Positions 25,990 to 35,729 of a stretch of DNA of 64,000 nucleotides are shown here, one piece after another. Under the pieces are notes generated by a model. It was not told the DNA's origin. It made no database searches and saw nothing but the letters and a program-made list of their open reading frames with translations. Made by a program: the position numbers and the translations under genes. Every line of letters starts with the position of its first letter. Position 1 is the first letter of the stretch. This DNA is from DASXSB01 sp036506275 (GTDB lineage Bacteria; Methylomirabilota; Methylomirabilia; Rokubacteriales; CSP1-6): NCBI GenBank assembly GCA_036506275.1, contig DASXSB010000063.1, positions 1 to 64,000 on the forward strand. The letters are read 5' to 3'.

Positions 25990-27713
25990 ACCTTCTCGAC
26001 GAGCCAGTTTCCGATGGCGAGGCGGGTCAAGCCCGAGCGGTCGAGCACGTCAAGGGCGTCCTCGGGCCGACTCACGATGGGATAGCCATGAAGGTTGAAC
26101 GAGGTGTTGAGCACGCCACCGATGCCCGTCCGTCGCTCGAACTCCCTGAGCAGCGCGTGGTACTCGGGGTTCCATGCGCGCGAAACCTCCTGCGGACGCG
26201 CCGTGAAATCGAACGGGTGGAGGGCAGCCCGGATCTCGTCGCGGCGGGCCGTGGTGTCGAAGGAGAGGATCATGTACGGCGCCGGCACCGCTTTCGGGTT
26301 GACGAGGTAGTCGGCGCGTCGTTCTTCCAGGATGGAAGGAGCGAACGGCATCCAGAAGTCTCGCGCCTTGATCGCCTCGTTGATCACGCGAATCACGGCG
26401 GGATCGGAAGGATTGGCGAGGATGGAGCGATTGCCCTGGGCGCGGGCGCCGAACTCTTCTCGCCCCTTGAAGCGCGCCACCACGTGGCCGGACGCGAGGA
26501 GCTCGGCCACCCGCGGCTCGATCGGCATCACACGCTCCCAGCGCACGCGTGACCTGAACGAGAAGGCGCGCAGACTGGCCTCGATGGCCTCATCGGAATA
26601 CTCCGGGCCCCAGTAGAGGTCGCGCATGGGGCTGATCTTCGCCGTCCCGTTCTTCTCGGCGTAGACGAAGTACGCGGCGCCCATGGCGTTCGTCTCGTCT
26701 CCGCACGACGGGTACACGAAAATCTGCTCCACTTCGGGGAGCTCCATCAGACGCTTGTTGGCCTTCACGTTCATGAAGATCCCGCCTCCGAGGGCGAGAC
26801 GACGGATGCCGGTGTGGCGGATGCAGTTCGTCACCCACTCGCACAGCACCCATTCCGTGAACTTCTGAAGTCCCCCCGCGATCCAGTCGAACCGCTTGCC
26901 GTCCATGAGCGTCTTGAAGAACCGGTACGAGCAATAGGTCTCGGGGCACGTCGCGGACCGCCGCCACCCGAGCGGACGCGACGGCGAGAACTCGATGAGC
27001 GACCGGAGCTGCTGGTAGACACGCTCCGATCCGTTCGGGTCCGCATATGGCGCCAGTCCCATGATCTTGTATTCGTGTTCGAGCGGCACCATGCCCATGA
27101 GATACGTGAACATCGCGTAGATGTTCCCCACGGAGTCCGCTTGCTGCACCTGATCGAGCCGTTGCAGGCGTCCGCGACGTCCCACGCTCACGCTCGCGCA
27201 GAGCCCGTCACCGGCGCCGTCGCAGGTGAGGACGAGCACGTCGTCCTCGAAGTTGCCGAGCCCGTAGTACGCGGCCGCCGCGTGCGCGATGTGGTGATCG
27301 ACGAAGATCACCTTGTCCGCGGGAATGCCCGCCGCCAGCAGAGGGGCGATCCGGGCGGCTTGCCGGCGCCCGCGCTGCCACCCATAGAGCGGCGTTTGTC
27401 GTATGACGTGTCGCACGCCGCGGCGAACCATCCGGCGCGCGGTGACACGGAGGTCGTTGATGCGGTGGTACTCGGCCATCAGCTCGTCGCGAGTCATCGG
27501 GAACGCCGCGTGGTGTCCATTCATCGCCACGAAGTCCACGTCGGCCGCCGACGTCTTGCCCATCTCGAGCACGGCCTCGATCGCCTGCGTCGGCATCCCC
27601 GACCAGTTCTTCACCCGCCGCACCCGCTCCTCCTGGATAGCGGCCGTCATGTGACCGTCTTCGTAGAGGCAAGCGGCGGCGTTGTGGCCATCGTTGATTC
27701 CAAGAATTCTCAC
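25986..27713 (-). CDS. Carbamoyltransferase, NodU/CmcH family
   Basis: A 575-residue protein that would transfer a carbamoyl group from carbamoyl phosphate, through carbamoyl-adenylate, to a sugar hydroxyl. The N-terminal Kae1-like domain starts with MRILGINDGHNAAACLYEDG and holds the metal-site motif VDHHIAHAAAAYY near 131-143 and LTCDGAGDG; the C-terminal YrdC-like domain ends with GGVLNTSFNLHGYPIVSRPEDAL. Its length and both domains are as usual for the family. It overlaps genes on both sides by four bases, so it is co-translated with the polysaccharide genes and probably decorates the polymer. Confidence 0.93.
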   Translation of the reverse strand: MRILGINDGHNAAACLYEDGHMTAAIQEERVRRVKNWSGMPTQAIEAVLEMGKTSAADVDFVAMNGHHAAFPMTRDELMAEYHRINDLRVTARRMVRRGVRHVIRQTPLYGWQRGRRQAARIAPLLAAGIPADKVIFVDHHIAHAAAAYYGLGNFEDDVLVLTCDGAGDGLCASVSVGRRGRLQRLDQVQQADSVGNIYAMFTYLMGMVPLEHEYKIMGLAPYADPNGSERVYQQLRSLIEFSPSRPLGWRRSATCPETYCSYRFFKTLMDGKRFDWIAGGLQKFTEWVLCEWVTNCIRHTGIRRLALGGGIFMNVKANKRLMELPEVEQIFVYPSCGDETNAMGAAYFVYAEKNGTAKISPMRDLYWGPEYSDEAIEASLRAFSFRSRVRWERVMPIEPRVAELLASGHVVARFKGREEFGARAQGNRSILANPSDPAVIRVINEAIKARDFWMPFAPSILEERRADYLVNPKAVPAPYMILSFDTTARRDEIRAALHPFDFTARPQEVSRAWNPEYHALLREFERRTGIGGVLNTSFNLHGYPIVSRPEDALDVLDRSGLTRLAIGNWLVEKV

Positions 27714-28816
27714 GGGCGAGTTCTCCTCGTCTGAACGGCCGCTGCGTAGATCCCGAGCAAGCGCTCGAACGACCGCATATCGCGAGCGACCCCCGTCGCG
27801 CGCGTTCCCAGAGCCGTCGTGACCTTGTCCGCGAGGTCAGCGGGGTCACCGCGCCGGAACTTGATGACACCGTCCGGGCGAAAATCCGTGTCGCTCGCCA
27901 CCACCCGCCGTCCGAGAGCGAGAGCCTCGCGGACGGATATCGCGTCGCCGTCGACGATGCTCGGGCGGACGAAGACATCCGCCCGCGCCAAGAAGGCGAG
28001 ATAGCGCGTGTGCGGAACCTCTCCGAGGCAGATCACGTGCTCGCCGAGACCACGGTGCGTGATCTCCGCCCGCAGCGCATCGACATCGCCGGCGCCCATC
28101 ACCACGCAGCCTACCCTCGGATGCCGCCGGCGAAGGCGGTCGATGGCGTCGATGAGAGCAGGGAGGCCATACTCAGGGTCGGTGGCGGCGGCGGCCACGA
28201 GATACGGGGCAAACCCCTCGATGGAGCGGGCGTCCGTGTCGTTTAGCAATCCCGGGGCGTCGAGCCCGAGATAGGCGGGGAGAACGGACAGCCGCGACGC
28301 CGGCACCCCGACCTTCACGAGGGCATCGCGGATCGCGTCGTTGACGCACACCACGTGCGCAAACGGCGCCACCGCGAACCGGATCACCGCGCGTGCCATG
28401 CCCCCGCGCCGAGCCAGGTAGCCGGGACAGAAACCGGAGTGCAGGGTGAGGATACCGACCGCGCGTGAGAACGTGAGGGCGGCGGCACCCGCCAGCACGA
28501 CGCTCCAGCTCTTCGCGCTGTGGCCATTGGTGTGAAGGTGCAAAAGGGCGCCGCCCCCGAGGCCACGCCGAAGGCCGGTGAGCAGGGAAAAAATGCCGGA
28601 AACGCGACGATACTCCGGGCTCGCTGTCGCCCCCCGCCGGAGGTTCACGACGTCAACGTGGATCCCTCGCGCGCGAAGTCCGCGCGCGAGGTCGGCCACG
28701 TGCACGGATTCACCACCAAGGGGGGGCGGATAGTAGCCGGCCAGCACGACACGGTCGAGTGACATCGATGTCGTCCGGGGAACGGTGGTGTCTGGGAACG
28801 CGTCCGCCGTCGTCAT
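27710..28816 (-). CDS. Family 4 glycosyltransferase
   Basis: A 368-residue GT-B enzyme. The N-terminal domain carries GYYPPPLGGESVHVADLARGLRARG and the Rossmann-like C-terminal domain shows GCVVMGAGDVDALR and the donor-binding ADVFVRPSIVDGDAISVREALALGRRVVASD with the E-x7-E-like pattern of family 4. The start at 28816 gives an ATGA overlap with the upstream gene; an internal ATG at 28765 is the alternative and would remove a weakly conserved N-terminus. Sugar specificity is unknown. Confidence 0.9.
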   Translation of the reverse strand: MTTADAFPDTTVPRTTSMSLDRVVLAGYYPPPLGGESVHVADLARGLRARGIHVDVVNLRRGATASPEYRRVSGIFSLLTGLRRGLGGGALLHLHTNGHSAKSWSVVLAGAAALTFSRAVGILTLHSGFCPGYLARRGGMARAVIRFAVAPFAHVVCVNDAIRDALVKVGVPASRLSVLPAYLGLDAPGLLNDTDARSIEGFAPYLVAAAATDPEYGLPALIDAIDRLRRRHPRVGCVVMGAGDVDALRAEITHRGLGEHVICLGEVPHTRYLAFLARADVFVRPSIVDGDAISVREALALGRRVVASDTDFRPDGVIKFRRGDPADLADKVTTALGTRATGVARDMRSFERLLGIYAAAVQTRRTRP

Positions 28817-30015
28817 CGATTCCGAGTGAGCTGATGGTAGAGGCTCTGGAACTCCGCCACCATGCGGGCGATCGTGAACTCGCGCTCGATTTTTGCGCGC
28901 CCCCGCTCGCCCATCGCACGCGCCGTCGACGGTTCCTTGAGCAGAAATAGGACGCGCTCCGCGACGCTCGACGGGGCGCGCGGCGGAACGAGAAATCCCG
29001 TGACACCGTCTTCCACCGCCTCCGGTGTGCCGCCCACCGGAGTCGCGACGACCGGCACGCCCGCGATCATCGATTCCAACACGGCGTTGGGAAGGCCCTC
29101 GTTGTCCTTCGATGTGAGCACGGAGACGTCGAACCGTCTCACGGCCGCGCGCAGGGCCTCACCTGTCAGCCGGCCGAGAAACTCCACGCGACCGCCGAGT
29201 CCGAGCTCGTCGACACCCCGTCGCGTGTCGGGTTCGAGATCTCCGCTTCCGACCAGGCAGAAGCGAACGGACGGAAGCACCGCCAGCACTTCGCGGGCCG
29301 CGCGAAGAAACGTCATGTGATCCTTTTGGGCACGGAAGTGCGCGACCATCCCCACCACGGGCCCGTCAGTCGCGCCCTCGTCTCGCGGACGCCACGCCCC
29401 CACGTCCACGCCGTTCCGGATGACGACGATTTTTGCGGGCGCGACACCCTCGGCTTCGATGAGCCGTCGGCGCACGGCGTCGGAGTTCCCGACCACGCGG
29501 TGCGCGAAGCCATAGGCGAGGCGATCAACCGCGCGTTGCCAAGCGGTGCGCTGGTCGCCGAGATCGCGGCGCCCCGCAATGCGTACGGGGACGCGCGCCC
29601 AGGCAGCGGCGAGGAGACCTGGAAGATTGCTGTAGAAGCCGTACGTTTGCACCACGTCGGGGCGAATTTTCCGGATGTCGCGGGCAAGGCGCAGCACGCG
29701 CGCAGGAAAGCGAGGCGACGCGAAGGCGCCCACCGCCAGATACCGAACATCGGCACCGCTCGCCTGAAGATCCCGAAGCAGTGGACCTCCTGCGAAATGG
29801 AAGACGGTGTTCCGGATGCCCGCGCGCTCGAGGCCCCGCACGAGCTCCACGCATTGCTTCTCCGTCCCACCCGGGATGAGATTGTCGATGACGTGAACCA
29901 CGCTCAGCACGAGCCGTCTCCATCCGCGGGTGGGTGCCGCCTGTTCGGAGGAAGGACCGCGCATGCGAGCGATCGTCTCTCCGGCGTCGGTCTGGCGCGC
30001 GCGTTCATACGACAC
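28813..30015 (-). CDS. Family 4 glycosyltransferase
   Basis: A 400-residue GT-B glycosyltransferase. Conserved features are VVHVIDNLIPGGTEKQCVEL near 39, VVQTYGFYSNLPGLLAAAW, RNGVDVGAWRP near 205 and the donor site FDVSVLTSKDNEGLPNAVLESMIAGVPVVATPVGGTPE near 290-330. It overlaps the upstream fusion gene by 11 bases if the ATG at 30015 is used. An internal ATG at 29964 is also possible because the first residues do not look conserved. It should add one sugar of the repeat unit. Confidence 0.9.
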   Translation of the reverse strand: MSYERARQTDAGETIARMRGPSSEQAAPTRGWRRLVLSVVHVIDNLIPGGTEKQCVELVRGLERAGIRNTVFHFAGGPLLRDLQASGADVRYLAVGAFASPRFPARVLRLARDIRKIRPDVVQTYGFYSNLPGLLAAAWARVPVRIAGRRDLGDQRTAWQRAVDRLAYGFAHRVVGNSDAVRRRLIEAEGVAPAKIVVIRNGVDVGAWRPRDEGATDGPVVGMVAHFRAQKDHMTFLRAAREVLAVLPSVRFCLVGSGDLEPDTRRGVDELGLGGRVEFLGRLTGEALRAAVRRFDVSVLTSKDNEGLPNAVLESMIAGVPVVATPVGGTPEAVEDGVTGFLVPPRAPSSVAERVLFLLKEPSTARAMGERGRAKIEREFTIARMVAEFQSLYHQLTRNR

Positions 30016-32866
30016 CGTCCGGCATCGTGAGACCCGGGAAGGCTTTCGCCCACTCCCGCTCCATCTCGGAGCGGCGGGCGCCCCCCACCTGCGGCTCCCC
30101 CCACGATCCGATCAGCACCGCGTCGGCGCCCAACGCCCACCGCTCGGGCGCCGCCGCCGCTGCCCGGTGCACGACGGCGGGGGCGAGCCCGACCTCGGCC
30201 GTGATGCGCGCCTCCCCGCCTGGGGCTGCGCGCCGCAAGGCGTCCAGAACGGCCGTCATCCCGCTCGCCCGCGGCGCGGTCAGAACCGAGACTTCGTCCA
30301 CACGCGTCTCCAGTGACCACAGCGCCGCGCGGGTCTCCTCCGCCATATTGGTGTGGAATCCCACGCGCGCCCGCGGCCGTGCCGTGCGACAGGCGGCGAG
30401 CATGCGATCCAGCATGTCCAGGCGGCGTAGGCTCAGCGCGAAGTCCGCAAGAGCGCCGTGCAGGAGAAGGACACCGTCGAATCGCGGCGGCACGGCGTGC
30501 AGCGCGGCCCCCAGCAAGCCCATCGCCGCCACCCAGAACGTGGCGGCGCGTTCCGAGGGCAGCACGGGCATCGCCGTGCGCAGGGCGGCGGCGACGCCGG
30601 CGGCGCCCATGCCCGCGATCACCTCGCGGTAGCGCTTGTTCGACAGCAGGCGCGACTGCGTGAGGAAGTCCGGCACGGTGACGCGCAGCCGGCGCGCTCG
30701 CGCCGCCGGCGTGTCGATGGCGCGGAGCTGCTCCGCGTAGAGGGCGACCTCATCCCAGCCCGTGGCGGCGACGTTCGCAAGGTAAGCGCCGGCGGCGGCC
30801 GCCGACACGTCACGGAGATCGAGGACGCGGCGCATCGCGCGGGGACTCCATGTTCCCGTTCCCTTCGCCGCCATTCGGGGCGGCGGCGGCGTCCCGCGCG
30901 ACGTGCTCGCGAACGCCGGCACTTCGCGCGCGTTCGTGTAGACGTCGAAGAGGAGCCGCTCGACACGAAGCGCGTGATGGAGGTCCATCGGCGCCGGCTC
31001 CCCGGTGCGGGTGGCGTCACGGAGGTCCGCGAGCTCCGCCGCGAAGCCGGCCCCGGCATAGTCGGGGGCGATGTTGAAGGGCACGTCGAAATCGAGCTGG
31101 TGGATGACGTCGACGTCGCCGTCGTCGCTCACGAAGACGCCGAGGGCGGCCGTGAGGATCAGCTCGCCCCGGTCCGTGCGCACGCGGAGCAGGTTTTCCT
31201 GGCGCGGATAGCCGTCGACGGACCAGCTGCAGTAGTGCGTCCCCGCGAAGTTCGGATAGCGAAAGGTCACCACGGCGGAGTCTTCGACTTCGGCGGAGTA
31301 GACTCTGGTGACCTCCGCCTCCACTGCCTGGGGCGCGCCGAATGCCTCCTGGATCATCGAGAGGACGTGGCCGCCGGCGTTGATCAGCGCGCCACCGCCC
31401 GACATCGCCCGCTTGGTTTCCCACCGATCGGCGGCCGAGGACTGGATGAGCGAGAGCAGTGTGAAGCCGACGAACTCCTGCACCCGGCCGAAACGGCCCT
31501 CGCGCAGGCGCTGGAGACAGGCGGCCACGTGGGGGTTTCGCGGCAGGACGTATCCCACCTGGATCGGGTGATCGGGAAACGCCTGCGCCAGCGCTTCGTA
31601 TTCGGCAAGTTGCTCGCTCCGGACGGCGAGAGGCTTCTCGACGAGGACGGCTAGACCGCGCTCGAGACACTCCCGGGTCAGGCCGAGGTGGGTGCCGGGC
31701 GGCGTCGCGATCACGGCCGCGTCCGGCTTCGTCGCCGCCATGGCCTCCGCGAGGCGCGTGAAGGCGGGCGCGCTCACGCCCATGCCGCGCAGCATCGCGG
31801 TCGCGCGCGCGTTCGGATCGAAGATCCCCGCCAGCACGACGCCGGGCAGCCGTGACAGCACCACCGCGTGCACGAGACCGATGCGGCCGGCCCCGATGAG
31901 GAGCACGCGCACCGCACGCTCCTTGGCGGAGGCGACGTCCTCCGGCGCCACCGCGTCGCTCACCATGGCCGGCAGCGGCCGCAGGGCGATCCCGAGCGCG
32001 CGCAGGTCGCCGGCGGTATCCATCCGCTCCACCGCCTTCATGCCCTTGACGTTGTTGGAGCTGATCGGCAGCGGCACGCGCAGCATCTCCGCCAGTCGCA
32101 CCGCCTGCTCCACCGGCCACAGCGGGATGGCCACCGTGGTCTTGGCCTTGCCTGTCCGCTCGCGTGCGATCGCCTGGAGGAATTCGGCGAGGGAGAGGCC
32201 CTCAGGCTGCCCGAGATGCAAGATTCTTCGATGGAACTCCGGCGCGCGCTCGGCGCCGCGGAAGATGGCCGCGCACAAGTCGTCCACGTGGATCGGTTGC
32301 ACGAGCGAACGGCCGCCCCCGAGGAGCGGCAACACGGGCGCCGAGTCGACGAAGCCGCACAGGCGCTGGAAGAGACCGCCACGTCCGCCGCCGGTGACGA
32401 GTCCGGGGCGCAGGATGATCACATTCATCCGATCGTCGCCGGCGAGGAGTCCCTGCTCGGCCGCGAACTTGGTGCGCCCGTACGTGGAAACGGCGTCCGC
32501 GCGCGCCGACTGGCTGGAGACGAAGATGAACGTCGACACGCCGGCGTCCCGGGCGAGGTTGGCCAGCCGCATGGTTCCCGCCACGTTGACCGCCTCCGCG
32601 CCGCGCGCGCCCGTCCCCAGCCAGGCCGCGCAGTGCACGACGACGTCGGCGCCGTCCACGGCCGCGGCCGGGATCCCATCCGGGAAGTTTCCGAAATAGC
32701 GCTGCTCGACGGGCACGGCGGGCGCCGTCGCCCAGTCCGAGCGCGTGAGCGTCCGCACGCGCCATCCGCGGGCGAGGGCGAGCGTGGCCAGCCGACCCCC
32801 GATGAAGCCGTTGGCGCCCGTGATCAGCACGGTGGGCCGACGCTCGTCGAGTCCGGAACCGGTCAT
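30005..32866 (-). CDS. Three-part fusion: NAD-dependent epimerase, Gfo/Idh/MocA oxidoreductase, unknown C-terminal domain
   Basis: A 953-residue protein that seems to join three modules. Residues 1-300 are an extended SDR epimerase/dehydratase with GANGFIGG (17-24) and the catalytic YGRTK (Tyr129, Lys133). Residues about 317-655 are a Gfo/Idh/MocA oxidoreductase with GAGRIG (325-330) and the signature EKP (410-412). Residues about 670-953 match nothing I recognise: an alpha/beta-like region with RVGFHTNMAEETRAAL near 834 and GADAVLIGSWGEP near 913, which could be a TIM-barrel-like domain. Together they could channel a nucleotide-sugar through epimerisation and oxidation or reduction. No stop or frameshift separates the parts. 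It overlaps both neighbours. Confidence 0.85.
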   Translation of the reverse strand: MTGSGLDERRPTVLITGANGFIGGRLATLALARGWRVRTLTRSDWATAPAVPVEQRYFGNFPDGIPAAAVDGADVVVHCAAWLGTGARGAEAVNVAGTMRLANLARDAGVSTFIFVSSQSARADAVSTYGRTKFAAEQGLLAGDDRMNVIILRPGLVTGGGRGGLFQRLCGFVDSAPVLPLLGGGRSLVQPIHVDDLCAAIFRGAERAPEFHRRILHLGQPEGLSLAEFLQAIARERTGKAKTTVAIPLWPVEQAVRLAEMLRVPLPISSNNVKGMKAVERMDTAGDLRALGIALRPLPAMVSDAVAPEDVASAKERAVRVLLIGAGRIGLVHAVVLSRLPGVVLAGIFDPNARATAMLRGMGVSAPAFTRLAEAMAATKPDAAVIATPPGTHLGLTRECLERGLAVLVEKPLAVRSEQLAEYEALAQAFPDHPIQVGYVLPRNPHVAACLQRLREGRFGRVQEFVGFTLLSLIQSSAADRWETKRAMSGGGALINAGGHVLSMIQEAFGAPQAVEAEVTRVYSAEVEDSAVVTFRYPNFAGTHYCSWSVDGYPRQENLLRVRTDRGELILTAALGVFVSDDGDVDVIHQLDFDVPFNIAPDYAGAGFAAELADLRDATRTGEPAPMDLHHALRVERLLFDVYTNAREVPAFASTSRGTPPPPRMAAKGTGTWSPRAMRRVLDLRDVSAAAAGAYLANVAATGWDEVALYAEQLRAIDTPAARARRLRVTVPDFLTQSRLLSNKRYREVIAGMGAAGVAAALRTAMPVLPSERAATFWVAAMGLLGAALHAVPPRFDGVLLLHGALADFALSLRRLDMLDRMLAACRTARPRARVGFHTNMAEETRAALWSLETRVDEVSVLTAPRASGMTAVLDALRRAAPGGEARITAEVGLAPAVVHRAAAAAPERWALGADAVLIGSWGEPQVGGARRSEMEREWAKAFPGLTMPDGVV

Positions 32867-33798
32867 CGCGGCGACTCCTGGATCTCGATCAACATCGCCT
32901 GCAACACGAGCTGGAAGCCGAGGATCAGCGGCAGCGCGCTCAGCATCACCGTGCCCGTGGTGGCGGCCGGGCCCACGAACGTGGAGTGGAGCCAGGTGTA
33001 GCTGCCGAAGGCGGTGCCCCAGGCCAGGAGAGCCAGGCCTACCACCCAGAACACGGCCACCGCGGAGAACTCGCGCAGGACGTGCTTCTGGTAGAGGCGA
33101 TACCAGAACCGCCGGAACAGATAGACGGGGAACGTGGCCACCACGTGTCGCAGGCGCATGGAGGACCGCTCGTCGCCGTAGCGGGCGGGAATGTCGACGT
33201 CCTTCACGCGCGCGTTGAACACGTTGAGCTGCACGAGCATGTCGGTCTCGAAGAAATACCGGCGCGCCAGCCGGTGGAGCGGAAGCCGCCGCAGCATCCC
33301 GGCTTCGATGGCGAGGAACCCGTTCACGGGATCGAAGACGTGCCAGTAGCCGGAGACGAGCTTGGAGAAGAACGTCAGCACGAAGGCGCCGAGAAACCGC
33401 GTTCGCGGCATGTGGCGGAGCGCGTCCTCGGACAGAAACCGGTTGCCCTTCGCGTACGTGTACCCGCCGCCGACGATGGGATCGAGGAGTCGCGCGAGAC
33501 AGGCGGGATCCATCTGACCGTCGCCGTCCATCTTCACCACGATGTCGGCGCCCGCCTCCAGGGCCGTGCGAAAGCCCGTGACCATGGCGCCGCCCACACC
33601 CTGATTGCGTTCGTGCACACGCAGGATCACGCGCGTCTCTTGAATGCCCCGTAGCACGTCGGCGGTGTCGTCGGTCGACGCGTCCTCGACCACCACGATC
33701 CCGTCCACGAACTCCGGGATGCCCTTGATGACGGTCGCCACGTGCGGCGCCACGTTGTAGGCGGGAATCACCACGAAGATCCTCCGGCCCTGGTACAC
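32863..33798 (-). CDS. Family 2 glycosyltransferase with two C-terminal membrane helices
   Basis: A 311-residue polyprenyl-phosphate sugar synthase-like enzyme. VVIPAYNVAPHVATVI near 9, VEDASTDDT near 37 and the DXD motif KMDGDGQMDP near 89 define the GT-A domain, and two hydrophobic helices (about 235-300) anchor it in the membrane. Its probable product is a polyprenyl-phosphate-linked single sugar. The next gene downstream in the genome, 33810, encodes a GT39-like membrane transferase that could use such a donor; it lies only 11 bases upstream in the direction of transcription. Confidence 0.92.
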   Translation of the reverse strand: MYQGRRIFVVIPAYNVAPHVATVIKGIPEFVDGIVVVEDASTDDTADVLRGIQETRVILRVHERNQGVGGAMVTGFRTALEAGADIVVKMDGDGQMDPACLARLLDPIVGGGYTYAKGNRFLSEDALRHMPRTRFLGAFVLTFFSKLVSGYWHVFDPVNGFLAIEAGMLRRLPLHRLARRYFFETDMLVQLNVFNARVKDVDIPARYGDERSSMRLRHVVATFPVYLFRRFWYRLYQKHVLREFSAVAVFWVVGLALLAWGTAFGSYTWLHSTFVGPAATTGTVMLSALPLILGFQLVLQAMLIEIQESPR

Positions 33799-33809
33799 GG
33801 TGATCGCTC

Positions 33810-35729
33810 CTAGGCGGACGCCTTCACGCGTCGATAGATACGGACGCCGCAGGCGGAGTTGTGCTCGGCGAACCAGGTGCGACCGCCGAGAGAGTTCGAA
33901 GGCACGTCGATGTGCGCGACCGCCACCCGGCTCGCGAACGTCCCCTCCAGAACGTAACCGTCACCCCGCAGGATGCGCGCGAGCGCGTCCAGCTCGGCAT
34001 CGGACGGCGTGCTCGGATACCAGTCGTTCGCGGTGTAGCGATGGCCGCGCGCGCGCTCGTCGTCCCACAGCTCGACGATGGCGGCGATGCTGCCGGGGAT
34101 GACGGCGTAGTCGGGAGCCTCGGTGTAGTCCGTGATGCGATACGCGCGGAGCATGTCCACGTCGGGGACGAGCTGTGGAGACCCGTCGAGCAGCAGCCGC
34201 GATTTCATACCGAGCGAGGCGCCTGCCGGCACGTGAGCCTGGATCCACGCTCCCGCCTCCGCCTGGGGTTTGGAGCGCGGGCTCATGAACTCGGCCCACG
34301 CCTGCGCGTAGAGCGACGAGTACACGACGACGGCGACGGTGATCGCCACCCCCGCCACCCGCAGCACCCGGCCGCGGGTGAGCATCAGATCGCCGAGCCA
34401 GAGGGCGGCGCCGAGGCACCAGAGCGGCGTCAGCTCGAGCGCGAACCTGTTCACCTTCACGCGCGTCAGCTCCAGGGCCATGTAGGCGGGGATGACGGCG
34501 ACCATCAGGATCAGGAACTTCACATCGCGGCGCGCGAGCGCGTACGCCATTCCGAGGAGTCCAGCCACGAAGATCGGCACCCCGAGATTCTCGGGAAGAA
34601 AGCCGGTGAAGTAGGGCACGGCGGGATGCACGGCGGGGAACATCCCGTGATCGCCGGCGGCGTGCGACTTCGTGAGAAAGGCCAAATGGCTCAGATAGTC
34701 TCCGAGGTTCACGGCCACGGGGAGCGCGAGGACGATCGCGAGCGTCGCCGCCACGGCGGCGGCCGGGATCATCAGCGCGCGCAAGCGCGCGCTGAGCCAC
34801 GTCGCCCACGCCACGGGTGAGCTTCGCGCGAGCATGGGTACGCCAAGCGCAAGCACGCTGCCCGCACCCACGGCGGCGGCGGCCACCAGGGCCAGCCCGA
34901 ACATCCGGTCGATCCACGGCCGGTGATACTCGAACGAGTTCGCGTGGACACCGCGGTCGTAGAGGCGCTGGAACAACGCATACGTCGCCTCACGCTGGAC
35001 GAGGCCGAACCACAGCACGATGACGGCGACGACGACGGCGAGGGCGGCGAGCATGACCCAGACGCGTCCGAGGAGACGCGTGATGATCGCGGGCGGCGCC
35101 CCCGCCGGCGACGGCGCCGATCGCCGCAAGAGAACGATCTGCACAGCGACGAAGACGCCCGCAAACAGCACGGGGCTGTACTTGGACGCGATGGCGAGTC
35201 CGAGGAAGACGCCCGCCAACGTGAGGGCGAGCGTGCCGCCCGACGCGCTCGCACGCAGCGCGGCGTAGAGGGCGAGCCAGAGAAATAGCGTCGAGTACGC
35301 CTGCACGTTGACCTGCACGATGGCGGCGATCATGGTCACCGCGTAGAGGAGGGCGGCGATGGCGCCGTGGCGCGGTCCCCACAGCCGGCCCACCATGTAG
35401 ACGACCGCCACCGTGGCCAGCGACACGCCGAGGCCGAACGTCCGGCACACGGTTCCGAGGCTTCCGCCGCCGCCGAGCTTCCACCAGGCCAGCGTCCCCA
35501 TCCCGGTGATCATGGCGGGCACGGGAGGATAGAAGAAGACGCGGTGACGGAGTGGATTGCCGGACTCGACCACGGACTGGAGTTGCTGCGTGAACGGCTC
35601 CTCGCAGCCGAGGAACGCCAGGCGACCGTCGCGAATCTCAACCGCCGCCGAGACGCGGAGAGCGAGCGCGAGCACGAGGGCCAAGAGCAGCCACAGCGCT
35701 TCAGGACGGCGTCGGTCCTCAGACGGCAT
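33810..35729 (-). CDS. GT39-like (PMT/ArnT family) polytopic glycosyltransferase
   Basis: A 639-residue membrane protein with about 12 transmembrane helices and a periplasmic C-terminal region (about 490-639). The first loop has an acidic patch (LGCEEPFTQQL near 38) followed by YPPVPAMITGMGTLAWWKLG, the arrangement of GT-C enzymes that use polyprenyl-phosphate sugars. The ATG at 35729 is chosen because the hydrophobic N-terminus starts there and it overlaps the amidotransferase stop by 11 bases; a longer upstream reading is out of character. It may decorate a polysaccharide or protein outside the inner membrane. Confidence 0.85.
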   Translation of the reverse strand: MPSEDRRRPEALWLLLALVLALALRVSAAVEIRDGRLAFLGCEEPFTQQLQSVVESGNPLRHRVFFYPPVPAMITGMGTLAWWKLGGGGSLGTVCRTFGLGVSLATVAVVYMVGRLWGPRHGAIAALLYAVTMIAAIVQVNVQAYSTLFLWLALYAALRASASGGTLALTLAGVFLGLAIASKYSPVLFAGVFVAVQIVLLRRSAPSPAGAPPAIITRLLGRVWVMLAALAVVVAVIVLWFGLVQREATYALFQRLYDRGVHANSFEYHRPWIDRMFGLALVAAAAVGAGSVLALGVPMLARSSPVAWATWLSARLRALMIPAAAVAATLAIVLALPVAVNLGDYLSHLAFLTKSHAAGDHGMFPAVHPAVPYFTGFLPENLGVPIFVAGLLGMAYALARRDVKFLILMVAVIPAYMALELTRVKVNRFALELTPLWCLGAALWLGDLMLTRGRVLRVAGVAITVAVVVYSSLYAQAWAEFMSPRSKPQAEAGAWIQAHVPAGASLGMKSRLLLDGSPQLVPDVDMLRAYRITDYTEAPDYAVIPGSIAAIVELWDDERARGHRYTANDWYPSTPSDAELDALARILRGDGYVLEGTFASRVAVAHIDVPSNSLGGRTWFAEHNSACGVRIYRRVKASA

